NCBI GenBank assembly: GCA_003712165.1
Contig: RHLH01000001.1
Span: 1,395,575 to 1,459,574 of the forward strand
Direction of reading: 5' to 3'
DNA length: 64,000 bases
From: Phycisphaera sp.
GTDB taxonomy: Bacteria; Planctomycetota; Phycisphaerae; Phycisphaerales; UBA1924
The notes below the pieces were generated by a model that saw only the letters and a program-made list of their open reading frames with translations, did not search any database and was not told the DNA's origin. The translations under genes were made by a program, and so were the position numbers. Position 1 is the stretch's first letter; the number at the start of each line of letters is the position of its first letter. Positions 27,685 to 36,272 of the stretch are shown here, piece after piece.

Positions 27685-27934
27685 ACAATGCTGCGCGACG
27701 AGCTGTTCAGCGGCGAGATATTCATGACGCTGCGTGAAGCCAAGGTGCTGATCGAGCGGTGGCGGAACCACTACAACACGAAGCGGCACACTCGTCGCTC
27801 GGTTACCGACCGTCAGCCCTGCAAACGATCGCGTCAGAATCCTACTCCGCTACGCTCCGCAGCCCTCTGGCAGCACAAAGCTGGAGAGAATGTGTAACAT
27901 AGACAGTGGTGCAACTAATGGGGACGCGTCATCC
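27685..27934 (+). pseudogene. IS3-family transposase (OrfB) C-terminal remnant
   Basis: L-R-D-E-L-F-S-G-E-I-F, then L-R-E-A-K-V-L-I-E-R-W-R and H-Y-N-T-K-R is the typical tail of an IS3-type integrase. A one-base loss shifts the frame; the expected H-S-S-L-G-Y-R-P continues in another frame. GGTGCAACTAATGGGG at 27909-27924 looks like the element end. Only the last fifth of the gene remains. Confidence 0.75.
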
Positions 27935-27980
27935 GTACCTTCTCTGGGCGGCGGATGCCGGGGATCGATCGTGCGGTTAT
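27933..27980 (-). repeat. Short fragment of the IS-tail family
   Basis: CTGGGCGGCGGATGCC followed by GATCGTGCGGTT matches the transposase-tail segment of the copies at 35.3, 40.1, 46.96 and 50.86 kb. It is too short to code. Confidence 0.45.
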
Positions 27981-27981
27981 G

Positions 27982-30825
27982 TTACCAAAGCGTTTGTATG
28001 AGTTCCTCTTTAATGCACTCAGTAATGAGCTCTGAGGATTTACCGAGATCATCTATTCTGGCATTGTCAGATTCGAGTAGCCATGCGAACTGATTGCATA
28101 TGAGTTGCCCAGCTTCCGCAGTCATTCCGGCTTTGAGTTGGATTCTCGCGAGTTCATATCTTAGCCTGTTGAGACGGATGCCCTGGGGAGCGCCCGTGTG
28201 AATCCAGTGATACTCCGCATCGCGTAGCACTTCAATCGCCCGATCAAGAGCTCCTGTGTGCTCGTGAGCAATCGCGAGTTGCTTTGCGCAGGCAACGGCA
28301 TGTGTTGAGTCGGCGCCAGAATTCTCACGAAGAGCAGGCAGGGCACTCGCAAGCAGCGTGGTTGCTCGCTTGGCCTGGGAGGTGCCAAACAGGGCAGGCG
28401 ACATCTGCAAGATGACTGTGAGTGTCCTCGGGTGCGACGGCCCAAGAGTATCGAGTCGTTGGCGGTAAATTGTATCAAATAGTTCTATAGCATATTTTGA
28501 ATCTCCGGATCTATTTATTGCGATTGCTTTGAGTGCCCTGATGTTGAGTGTTCGATCGGAATTGTGCCCATATATGGCAATAGATTGATTTTCTATTTCT
28601 TCATACAGTTTTATTGCTTCGTTGTATTCGTCCAAAAACGTATGCACTAATGCCAGGTTCGATGCAGTTATGTGGATATTCTTGATATCCCTTGTGTGTT
28701 CCAATTTTTTTGCATAACAATCTGTGAGAGTATGTTTCGCTTTTGAATAATCTTTTGCTCGCAAGTAGCATAAACCTAGTCCGTTGAGTGCGCCTAGTGT
28801 TCGGGAATGCACTGGGCCAAACTCGGTAGTCATCCCTGCAATACAGGATTCAAACAGCTTCTGACTATTGCTGTAATCACCGATACGAGAAAGCAGTCCT
28901 GCGAGTTTTGCTTGAGTAATCAGTGTGCTTGGGTGATTTTCGCCAAGTGACTGCTGGCGAGATTCGAGTGCTTCACGGAGCAAGGGTTCGGCTCGTGTTG
29001 TGTAACCCAGATTTGCAAGATAGGAACCCAGATTCGAGGCCGCGGTTGCAACCATCGTGTGGGTTGTGGGATAATTTGCGCGGCGGAGAGCCAGGCTTTC
29101 TTCGTACGCCTGTATAGCCTGTTCGATCTCTGAACGTCTTGAATGTATAACGGCCAGAGCGTTGAGGGCGACCAGGCTTAGTTCATCGGATGAGCCGAGA
29201 GTCCGGTTACAAGTCTTTGATGTCTCTGTGATAACTTGAAGTGCTTCATCGAGTTTATCGGCGGTGAGAGCAAGAGCATAATCAATCTGTGTTTGTAGGC
29301 TCAGCTTGTGTGTTGGCCCGAGTCTTGATTGGACTTGATTCAGGTGCATTCGCATCTTATCGAGGGCATGGGCGTCGCGTTCTTGATTGAAACGAGTCCA
29401 AAGGAGCAGCCCATGCGCTGAGAGCGTTTCTTCTAGGTTTTCATCTTGAGACCATGATTTATCAAACGTATCTACCGCCTTATGAAGAAGCTTCTCCGCT
29501 TCGTTGTATCTTCCAAGCTTATAGAATCGGTCGCCGAGTACATGCTCGAACCTGGCTTGCGTTATAGGATCAAGGCTATTAGGCAAGTTCAGTAAAGTGT
29601 AATCGAGTAGTTCCTCTATTGTCGCGGTGCCTCCTAGGGCATCTGGCTTTGCAGCATCCATGATTGTTTGATTGATCACGGCGAGCGCTTCCAGGGTTGC
29701 TTGTTTCTGTTTAGCCTTGGCCTCGGCAGACTGGGCGCGCAGCCGCTCTGTGCGCTCTCCTGATGCGTAGTTCATGGAGAGCGTGGTGAGAGTGATCAGC
29801 ACCGCGATGGCGAACACGGTTAGCGGAGCGGTTACCGGGTGGCGTCGCACTAGCTGCCGCAGCTCATATATCTTGCTGGGAGGGTGTGCTAATACCGGGC
29901 GGTTTGCCAGAAACCGGTTTAGATCCTCATTGAGTTCTTGGACTGTCTGGTAGCGGACCTCAGGATCTGGAGAGAGGCCTTTGTCAATGATCAACGCGAG
30001 ATCGCGGCAAACAAGCCTTGTTCCTGAGAGCGGAGGCCATGCCCGCTGTGCCGGGGTTGTCAGCAAATGGCGATGCATATCACTCCGGACTATCCAATCG
30101 GGCTCACCGAGAAGCATGCAGTAGAAAACGGCGCAGAGCGAATATATATCGCATCGGGTATCCGGAGGAGAATCCGGGCGGATAACTCTCTCTGGGGCTG
30201 CATAAGCCACAGTCCCTACGAATGCGCTCTCGCTCGTTTTCAGCGAATCACTCAGCTGGGAGCCATCAGGACAAATAGCCAACCCGAAATCAATTATTCT
30301 TGCTCGGTTTTCGTTATCAATCAGGATATTCGATGGCTTAATGTCTCTGTGGAGCACTCCGCGAGAGTGTGCGTGTTCGATCGCTTCGCATATATCTTGA
30401 AAGATCGAGACTCGATCCCGCTCTAGTAGCGAATGGTAGCAGAGATACTCAAGGAGTGGAAGACCATCGATCCATTCCATAACAAGCAGCGGCTGCCCGT
30501 TAACCTCGCAATACTCGTGCAGCGTGACGATGCCTGGATGGCTCAGAGAAGCCACGAGTATGGCTTCGCGACGCAAGCGTTCGCGTTCCTTTCTTGATGC
30601 GAGAAATCCGGAGCGAACACGCTTGATCGCCACTTCTCTGCCTGTGCTCGGTTGCACCGCGCGATGGACAACACCCTGCCCTCCACGGTTGGATTCGGAG
30701 AGGACCTCGAACTGCCCGAGAGAGCCGAGCCGGACCGGCCTGCGCGCTTGTACCACCCGGTTGATCCAGTCCTGCTCTTCATCTGTGGTTATATGTTTAG
30801 GGATTTCATGAGAATCGGGCTGCAT
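27982..30825 (-). CDS. Ser/Thr protein kinase with membrane helix and TPR-like tail (cassette 1)
   Basis: About 947 residues from ATG 30825, which has AAGGAG 8 bases upstream. Kinase domain: R-G-G-Q-G-V-V near 47-53, V-A-I-K with Lys 68, H-R-D-I-K-P-S-N at 159-166, D-F-G at 179-181 and a G-T-V-A-Y-A-A-P-E motif, so the fold looks catalytically complete and of the RD type. A single hydrophobic helix (about 333-352) follows. The remaining ~550 residues are tetratricopeptide-like helical repeats containing A-x-x-L-Y-x-x-x-L and H-P-x-T-L. The kinase should be cytoplasmic and the repeats on the other side of the membrane. The gene overlaps the preceding sigma factor gene by 20 bases, which argues for a signalling pair. 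Confidence 0.92.
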   Translation of the reverse strand: MQPDSHEIPKHITTDEEQDWINRVVQARRPVRLGSLGQFEVLSESNRGGQGVVHRAVQPSTGREVAIKRVRSGFLASRKERERLRREAILVASLSHPGIVTLHEYCEVNGQPLLVMEWIDGLPLLEYLCYHSLLERDRVSIFQDICEAIEHAHSRGVLHRDIKPSNILIDNENRARIIDFGLAICPDGSQLSDSLKTSESAFVGTVAYAAPERVIRPDSPPDTRCDIYSLCAVFYCMLLGEPDWIVRSDMHRHLLTTPAQRAWPPLSGTRLVCRDLALIIDKGLSPDPEVRYQTVQELNEDLNRFLANRPVLAHPPSKIYELRQLVRRHPVTAPLTVFAIAVLITLTTLSMNYASGERTERLRAQSAEAKAKQKQATLEALAVINQTIMDAAKPDALGGTATIEELLDYTLLNLPNSLDPITQARFEHVLGDRFYKLGRYNEAEKLLHKAVDTFDKSWSQDENLEETLSAHGLLLWTRFNQERDAHALDKMRMHLNQVQSRLGPTHKLSLQTQIDYALALTADKLDEALQVITETSKTCNRTLGSSDELSLVALNALAVIHSRRSEIEQAIQAYEESLALRRANYPTTHTMVATAASNLGSYLANLGYTTRAEPLLREALESRQQSLGENHPSTLITQAKLAGLLSRIGDYSNSQKLFESCIAGMTTEFGPVHSRTLGALNGLGLCYLRAKDYSKAKHTLTDCYAKKLEHTRDIKNIHITASNLALVHTFLDEYNEAIKLYEEIENQSIAIYGHNSDRTLNIRALKAIAINRSGDSKYAIELFDTIYRQRLDTLGPSHPRTLTVILQMSPALFGTSQAKRATTLLASALPALRENSGADSTHAVACAKQLAIAHEHTGALDRAIEVLRDAEYHWIHTGAPQGIRLNRLRYELARIQLKAGMTAEAGQLICNQFAWLLESDNARIDDLGKSSELITECIKEELIQTLW

Positions 30826-31429
30826 GGCATAGGCTCCTTGCAAGCTCGTCCTCTTCATCCCGGATCACTCGCGCTTCCACGGCTAGCCGATCGCTCACCC
30901 GTCGGCGGATCTTATACACAGTGTCTCTTGAGCAGCCCCGGTTGAGGCAGATAGCTTCAGTCGTCAACCCGCGGAGCAGATCATCAAATATGCAGAGGCT
31001 TTGGTGAGAGATTGTCTCTCGGACGCGATCAGCCGCCAGCCCCAGTTGCGTACGTGTCCATTCCTCCTCCCAGATGGAGTCGTTTGGATCGTCTGCTGTT
31101 ATGGGTTCGAGCAGGATTTTCTCTAGAGGAGTACCGAGAGACCGCTGCTTGCATCTACCAATAGCTCGGTGTACAACTAGCGCAAGGTATGATCTGAACC
31201 GTCCCCGTTCTCTGTCATACTCGAACCGTTTCATCACCTCCATGAGGATCATGTAAGTTACCTGCCGCACGTCGTCGGCATCGGTGAAGCACACTCCCTT
31301 ACGGCACGCGTACCGAACAATAAGATCTCCATACCGGCGGTCGAATGCGCGCCAGGCTTGGTCTGGGCCTTGGTCGGCTAATCGAGCAAGGAGTGTGGCC
31401 CGTGTAGATTCACCATGCGGATCAATCAT
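30806..31429 (-). CDS. ECF-like sigma factor (cassette 1)
   Basis: 207 residues from ATG 31429. Region 2: F-D-R-R-Y-G-D-L-I-V-R-Y, then D-A-D-D-V-R-Q-V-T-Y-M-I-L and G-R-F-R-S-Y-L-A-L-V-V. Region 4: a helix-turn-helix T-T-E-A-I-C-L-N-R-G-C-S-R-D-T-V-Y-K-I-R-R-R-V. Members of this kind redirect RNA polymerase to a small regulon. It overlaps the kinase gene, and in planctomycetes ECF groups paired with Ser/Thr kinases instead of anti-sigma factors are established. No anti-sigma gene is seen nearby. Confidence 0.88.
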   Translation of the reverse strand: MIDPHGESTRATLLARLADQGPDQAWRAFDRRYGDLIVRYACRKGVCFTDADDVRQVTYMILMEVMKRFEYDRERGRFRSYLALVVHRAIGRCKQRSLGTPLEKILLEPITADDPNDSIWEEEWTRTQLGLAADRVRETISHQSLCIFDDLLRGLTTEAICLNRGCSRDTVYKIRRRVSDRLAVEARVIRDEEDELARSLCHAARFS

Positions 31430-31751
31430 TGCTTGCTCTACGTTCAACACAGGGAACCAGCTTGCCGCACGGTGCTGCACAAAAAACTGCAGTTCGTATC
31501 ATGTTTGTGCATAGCAAACGAGCCGCTGGCTGAGAGAGAGTCGAGAGCGATCGCAAAAAACTCATCGAGTGTGTCCGATTGCGGTGCCGACGCTGCTTAG
31601 TCAAAGATATGTGGCGCATATCAGCAAGTGTATCTGAATACGTATTCCAGAGGTCTGTGGTTCGATATGGCGCAATCCGTTTTGTGCTGCACACGCTTTT
31701 ATGGGGTGCCGAGGCTCGCCGCTGCATATATCGAATAGAAAGGTACATCAA
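31430..31751. other. Divergent promoter region, no gene seen
   Basis: About 320 bases between the sigma factor start (minus) and the parallel beta-helix gene (plus). Both promoters are expected here. I see no strong repeat or RNA. Confidence 0.4.
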
Positions 31752-33461
31752 ATGAGAGAGTTGCTGCGTATCCGTGAGCCGCTGGTGCTTGCCGTGTTTG
31801 CTGGCTTACCGGGCTCAGCCGCCGCGGATATTCTTTATGTCGACAAAGATGCGACCGGGGCCAATGACGGCTCAAGCTGGGCAGACGCCTACACAGCGCT
31901 CGATGTTGCCCTGAAAGAGGCTGATTTTGGGGATCAGATCTGGGTTACGGGTGACAAGTACTTTCCCGGGCGACTGACCAATATAGATGATCCTACGTAT
32001 ACCACGAGTGATCCTCGTGATGCGACTTTCTGGATTCCGCGTGGCGTGCAGGTGTACGGCGGATTTTTGGGTACTGAATCAGCTGTGAGTCAGCGTCCGT
32101 TTCCGCTGACTCAGACGATCCTCTCTGGTGATATTGGTGTCCCTGGTGATGATTCGGATAACTCGTATCGAGTGGTTTATTACCGAGCCCATCATGGCGG
32201 CGGTTACGGCGCGTCGGATAGCGATCAGTCGATCTCAGCAGTACTGGACGGGTTCAAGGTTTCAGGCGCGAACGCAGATATGGCAGCCGGTGCCGGCGTA
32301 TACGGCCGGGGCGTATTTATTGGGAGCACGCTATACAATGCCAATTTTTATATTGCGAATTGTATCATTAGCAACAATACATCCGTAGGGAATGGTGGCG
32401 GGATGCTGCTAACCAATTGGACTGGAGATATTGATTCTAGTGAGATCAGCAGCAACCATTCTGATGCTGCTGGTGGCGGTCTTTCTTTGAGCCAACCAGC
32501 GGGCGAACGGTTTATCACCAATACAGTATTTTCAGATAATTCGGCAGGAGGTGATGGGGGCGCTATCGCTCGTCAGGGTGATACGCCGTTCACCGCGTGT
32601 GCTTTCCAGCTTCCAACGAGGATGATCAACTGCACTTTTGTAGATAATAGTGCAGATTCAAACGGCGGAGCGATCCGATATTCGAGCACCGGCTGCCAGA
32701 ACGCTTCGCTCGATCTGACCAACTGCGAGTTTGCAGGAAATTCGGCGTTAGGCACCGGCGGCGCCGTGTATCTCGGGCATGGGTCGGTTATCTCCCAGAG
32801 CCCTCTTGCCTATATCAATGGCGCTAAGGGTGATTTTCAGAACTGCACCTTTGCGGATAACAGTGCCACGACAAGTGGTGGCGGTGTTGTCGCCGGAGTC
32901 GGTTCAATCACGCAGACCGATGCGGATGTGACAATTGCGAACTCAATTCTCTGGGGCAACTCGGCACCGTCGGATGCGCAGGCAAATGCAATCATTGCCA
33001 TGTTTGCGAGTTGTGTAGATGGTGGAGGTTGGAGCACGCTGCTTGGTAATATCTCTTCTGATCCATTGTTTTATGACGCAGCAAGCGGGGATTACTCGCT
33101 TAACAACGGGTCTCCCGCTGCAGACGCAGGCTGGAATCCGTACGTGAGTGCCGATCACGCAGATATTGATGGTGATTCCGATACGAGTGAGAACCTTCCT
33201 CTCGATCTAGCATTCAAGAGTCGCATTGTTGACGCGGGCGCGCCTGACACCGGAGTGGGTCCGGGCTCGATTGTGGATATGGGCGCATATGAGCTATGCT
33301 CGGGTGACTACGACCGCAACGGCACACTCGATTTCTTTGATGTGAGTGCATTTCTTGTAGATCACGGGGCTGGTAATCTCAATGCCGATATCGATGGCAA
33401 CGGCGTTGTTGATGCCGCGGATGTAACGGCTTTCCTTGCCGCGCACAGCGCAGGGTGCTGA
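31752..33461 (+). CDS. Secreted parallel beta-helix protein with dockerin-like tail
   Basis: 569 residues from ATG 31752 (AAAGG upstream). Signal peptide, then Y-V-D-K-D-A-T-G-A-N-D-G-S-S-W-A-D-A-Y, which is the usual opening of planctomycete polymorphic-type beta-helix proteins. The middle has repeated N-C-T-F-x-D-N-S-A and G-G-A-I/V steps, as in right-handed beta-helices and polymorphic membrane proteins. The C-terminus has two calcium-loop halves, D-Y-D-R-N-G-T-L-D-F-F-D and D-I-D-G-N-G-V-V-D-A-A-D, ending in G-C, matching the GC-type dockerin anchor. Expected outside the cell or at the surface; ligand or substrate unknown. Confidence 0.88.
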   Translation: MRELLRIREPLVLAVFAGLPGSAAADILYVDKDATGANDGSSWADAYTALDVALKEADFGDQIWVTGDKYFPGRLTNIDDPTYTTSDPRDATFWIPRGVQVYGGFLGTESAVSQRPFPLTQTILSGDIGVPGDDSDNSYRVVYYRAHHGGGYGASDSDQSISAVLDGFKVSGANADMAAGAGVYGRGVFIGSTLYNANFYIANCIISNNTSVGNGGGMLLTNWTGDIDSSEISSNHSDAAGGGLSLSQPAGERFITNTVFSDNSAGGDGGAIARQGDTPFTACAFQLPTRMINCTFVDNSADSNGGAIRYSSTGCQNASLDLTNCEFAGNSALGTGGAVYLGHGSVISQSPLAYINGAKGDFQNCTFADNSATTSGGGVVAGVGSITQTDADVTIANSILWGNSAPSDAQANAIIAMFASCVDGGGWSTLLGNISSDPLFYDAASGDYSLNNGSPAADAGWNPYVSADHADIDGDSDTSENLPLDLAFKSRIVDAGAPDTGVGPGSIVDMGAYELCSGDYDRNGTLDFFDVSAFLVDHGAGNLNADIDGNGVVDAADVTAFLAAHSAGC

Positions 33462-33498
33462 TTTTGAATATTTTATGCAAATTGAACTAGGAGAGCAT

Positions 33499-34005
33499 AT
33501 GAAACTGTACATCTCAATCCTTCCGATCCTTTTCGGCGTCTTGGGGCTTGGCGTTCCGGCAGCTCCCGCATTTGGTGAAGCTGCGCCTTCAGTTATTTGG
33601 ATGCATACTCAAGCAATCAGCGCAGAGCCAAACGACATAGGCGATCCGGATCCGATCTCCGAGTGCCAGCAGGCATGCTGGGATCAGCTGCAACGCGACC
33701 TTGAAGAAGTACAAGAGCTCCTCGACAGGGTTCCGATCTTGGAGGATCGTATCGCGTACTGGACCGGTCAAGTGAGTTACTGGCGCAATTCATACATGGC
33801 TTGTATGAACGATTACGGGAATGGAGTGCTTGCATCTGAGCTGTGTCAGGAGGATTACGACAGGTTCCGGCAGGCGGCGAATAACAGAAGCGCAGCTGTG
33901 CGAGCCTTGGAAGATACTATCGCACTGGCAGAGCAACGTAGACTTGAGGCGATATCCCGCTGGATCGACTGCGAACTGGCGTGTGAGGATGATGATCCTG
34001 TCTGA
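33499..34005 (+). CDS. Small secreted coiled-coil protein with paired Cys
   Basis: 168 residues from ATG 33499 (AGGAG upstream). Signal peptide of about 30 residues. The mature part has C-Q-Q-A-C at its start, C-E-L-A-C-E near its end and two in the middle, and a long heptad-like helix (L-Q-R-D-L-E-E-V-Q-E-L-L-D-R-V). The Cys pairs at both ends suggest a disulphide-closed helical hairpin. Similar in design to the gene at 26821. Function unknown. Confidence 0.75.
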   Translation: MKLYISILPILFGVLGLGVPAAPAFGEAAPSVIWMHTQAISAEPNDIGDPDPISECQQACWDQLQRDLEEVQELLDRVPILEDRIAYWTGQVSYWRNSYMACMNDYGNGVLASELCQEDYDRFRQAANNRSAAVRALEDTIALAEQRRLEAISRWIDCELACEDDDPV

Positions 34006-34042
34006 TTCCTTTGGGTCTTGACACGCTTTACCAATCAAGCGG

Positions 34043-34075
34043 CACAGGAAGCGGCGCGGTAGCCAGCTTCCTGTG
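34043..34075 (+). terminator. Hairpin after the coiled-coil gene
   Basis: Ten-base perfect arms CACAGGAAGC and GCTTCCTGTG about 40 bases after the stop at 34005. There is no T-run after it. The apparent GTG start of the next frame at 34073 lies inside this hairpin. Confidence 0.45.
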
Positions 34076-34096
34076 CCCGCTGTTAAGAATGGGCGG

Positions 34097-35056
34097 ATGA
34101 TCTTGAGCTTCCCGGTGTTCTACACCACGAAGTTTGCCACGCTCGCCGGCGCGAGCAGCTGCACGCCGGGTGGCTCGGACGTGGATGTCTGGTACAAGTA
34201 CACCGCAAACACCAACGGTCAGTTGCTTGTGAATCTCGTGTCGGACGCCGGCGACAGTGCGATCGGACAGGTTGGTCTCTCCGCGTTTACTGCTGATGGA
34301 TTGACCGAGCTCGACTGCGACCTGGGTGAAGATGCCAATCGGATTCCCGGGTACACCGGTCAGGCAACAGGACTCGTCTCGATGCGTGCAGGGGAGACGG
34401 TGCTGCTGCGGGTGAGCGTGCCCGCGAGCCAGTCCGGCGGAGCCATGGGTACGGGAGGAATGATTGCAGAGTTTGATTCGCTGCTGCCGAACGACACGTG
34501 CCGCAATGCGACTGAGATCGTGCTGGCCGGGCCCGGTGTGCAGGACACGAACTACTACTCGATGCACCTCGCGCAGAACGAGGGCTCGACCGGCTTCTGC
34601 TACGACGCCGGCGACGTGGAGCAACGCGATGTGTGGTTCTCGTTCACGGCCCCAGTCAATGGTGAAGCCACGTTCGAGTCGCTGCAGGACGGGGGAGTGG
34701 GTCTGGCCGGCGGACTGGAGCTGTACGACGTGTGCGGCGGGTCGCTCTTCGAGTGCAACGGTGGCGCTGAACCTGTGATCACTCGCCCGATGACGGCCGG
34801 TGAAACCGTGAAGGTTCGTCTGCTCCGGTCTGCGGACTTACCGAACATGTTGAACCAATCTGTGCGTCTGACGCTGACGGGCTCTGGCTGCGGCCCGGCT
34901 GATACCAACGGTGATGGCCAGGTCACACCCGCAGACTTCACCGTGTGGATCAACGCATTCAATAACAACCTGCCCGAGTGTGATCAGAACGGGGACAACG
35001 TATGTACACCAACTTACTTCACCGCGTGGATTAACAACTACAACACTGGGTGCTGA
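34097..35056 (+). CDS. Dockerin-tailed secreted-type protein lacking its 5' part
   Basis: The frame is open from about 34073, but the first residues show no signal peptide or ribosome binding site. The body has two related beta-sandwich segments (D-V-W-Y-K-Y-T-A and D-V-W-F-S-F-T-A-P-V-N-G) and the C-terminus a full GC-type dockerin pair: D-T-N-G-D-G-Q-V-T-P-A-D-F-T and D-Q-N-G-D-N-V-C-T-P, ending N-Y-N-T-G-C. Related proteins start with a signal peptide and one more segment, so this gene is probably truncated at the 5' end. ATG 34097 is a nominal start. A strong terminator follows. Confidence 0.65.
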   Translation: MILSFPVFYTTKFATLAGASSCTPGGSDVDVWYKYTANTNGQLLVNLVSDAGDSAIGQVGLSAFTADGLTELDCDLGEDANRIPGYTGQATGLVSMRAGETVLLRVSVPASQSGGAMGTGGMIAEFDSLLPNDTCRNATEIVLAGPGVQDTNYYSMHLAQNEGSTGFCYDAGDVEQRDVWFSFTAPVNGEATFESLQDGGVGLAGGLELYDVCGGSLFECNGGAEPVITRPMTAGETVKVRLLRSADLPNMLNQSVRLTLTGSGCGPADTNGDGQVTPADFTVWINAFNNNLPECDQNGDNVCTPTYFTAWINNYNTGC

Positions 35057-35081
35057 TCGTATATAATGAACGATCTCTTGG

Positions 35082-35110
35082 GCGGTGCGAGTTCACTCGC
35101 ACCGCTTTTT
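35082..35110 (+). terminator. Intrinsic terminator
   Basis: Perfect 10-base stem GCGGTGCGAG / CTCGCACCGC with a TTCA loop, followed by TTTTT, 26 bases after the stop of the dockerin gene. Confidence 0.9.
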
Positions 35111-35129
35111 ATGTGTCTTCAATCTTCTG

Positions 35130-35450
35130 TTTGGTTTCAAACTTCAGTTGCGCTGAAATCACCTAATTCTTAGGGGTTCCAAATTCTTATCCGCACGTTT
35201 AGAACGTTTGAGAGAGGTTGCTTGATTCAGGCGGCATGGCGTTCGTATGACTTGAGCGATCCGCCGAGCCTCGATTTCAGCACGATCATACCTTCTTTGG
35301 GCGGCAGAAGCCCGGGCTCGATCGTGCGGTTTCCGATTCCCTGGTGCGGCCGGTCATTATGGTAGTGCTCGAGAAACTCCTCGATGAGGTAATCGAGGTG
35401 ATCCTCGCTGAAGCAGGCGAAGTGATCGAGGCACTCGGTCTCGGTGAATC
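35130..35450 (-). repeat. IS-tail family copy with transposase C-terminal remnant
   Basis: Starts with TTTGGTTTCAAACT and TCTTAGGGGTTCC, then, read on the minus strand, encodes the last ~75 residues of a transposase: E-C-L-D-H-F-A-C-F, H-Y-H-N-D-R-P-H-Q-G-I-G-N-R and L-K-S-R-L-G-G-S-L-K-S-Y-E-R. The catalytic core is absent. Same orientation and truncation style as the copies at 39.9, 46.8 and 50.7 kb. Confidence 0.75.
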
Positions 35451-35851
35451 GCGTGATGCGAGATCGCGGAGTCTCGTTCTCTTCCTTAGAGGAACCGGAT
35501 CTGCCGGGCGAGCTGCTTCTTGCTTGTTGTGCAGGCAAGGGCGAAGAGCACCGGATCTGGTCTGTATGGCATACTCAGAGTGTGCAGCAAGCGGGGAGTA
35601 AACTGGGCGCAATGAAACGGCCTGTGCAACCAGTTTGGGGTGCGGATAGAATATGAAACCCTTCCGGGAATCGCTGACAGCGGGTGTGCCCGCGGTGGGT
35701 GCTCCCGAGTCATACGGTTTTTAGAGTCTCGGGACAGAAGCCGCCTCTGCGAGCCATATGTGGTCATGCAGAGAATCTGAAACGCCGACGTGAGCGCTTC
35801 TGGCAAACATGAGTTGTTGTAATAGATTGATTAGTAGGGGCTTAGGAATCG
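35451..35851. other. Spacer without a supported gene
   Basis: The region between the IS tail and the tRNA-Gly fragment. Short open frames exist, but none has a start signal or a protein-like composition. Confidence 0.35.
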
Positions 35852-35904
35852 TATCTTCAGCCTTCCAAGCTGAATGTCGTCGGTTCGACTCCGATCACCC
35901 GCTT
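35852..35904 (+). tRNA. 3' fragment of tRNA-Gly (TCC), likely attachment-site scar
   Basis: Anticodon arm TCAGC-CTTCCAA-GCTGA (anticodon TCC), T arm GTCGG-TTCGACT-CCGAT with five good pairs, 3' acceptor strand CACCCGC and discriminator T, then a T-run. The matching 5' acceptor GCGGGTG and a D arm are missing upstream at the required distance. It therefore looks like the 3' half of a tRNA gene left as an integration scar. Confidence 0.65.
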
Positions 35905-36272
35905 TTTTCTTCCTCGCCAGCGATTGCTAATTGCAGCCAAGTCGTGCCATGGCAACGGCTTACCCGACAGGCCTTCAGCCCGCAGCCTATTGGTTGTAGT
36001 CAATTGATGCCATCCGAGGTCGCGAGAAGTCACCGAATCGCTGATGTGAATCGCACAAAGTTCAACTGGAGTTCTGTAACCTCGGGCTGAGTGGAATCGC
36101 TGTGACGGCTTCCTGATACAACAATATCCTCAACCGTTGTTCAAGCGCGGGTCACGGATTTACCAGAGTGAGTTGCTACCTATACTAGTAGTTCAAGTCC
36201 TGTCACACCGGTGAAGGGCACTTTATGGCCAACATAATCTCCGCTATGACGCCGCCCAAAACAGCCGGTTGC
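35905..36272. other. Spacer with a dispersed 25-base repeat
   Basis: Contains at 36060-36084 a segment starting GTTCAACTGG that also occurs at 8405-8429 (22 of 25 bases equal). No gene is seen. Confidence 0.35.

Noticed and set aside
27688..27897. A small 69-residue functional protein
   Set aside because: It is the frameshifted tail of an IS3-type transposase; the true continuation is in another frame.
35832..35904. An intact tRNA-Gly gene
   Set aside because: No 5' acceptor strand complementary to CACCCGC and no D arm at the required distance, so only a 3' fragment is claimed.
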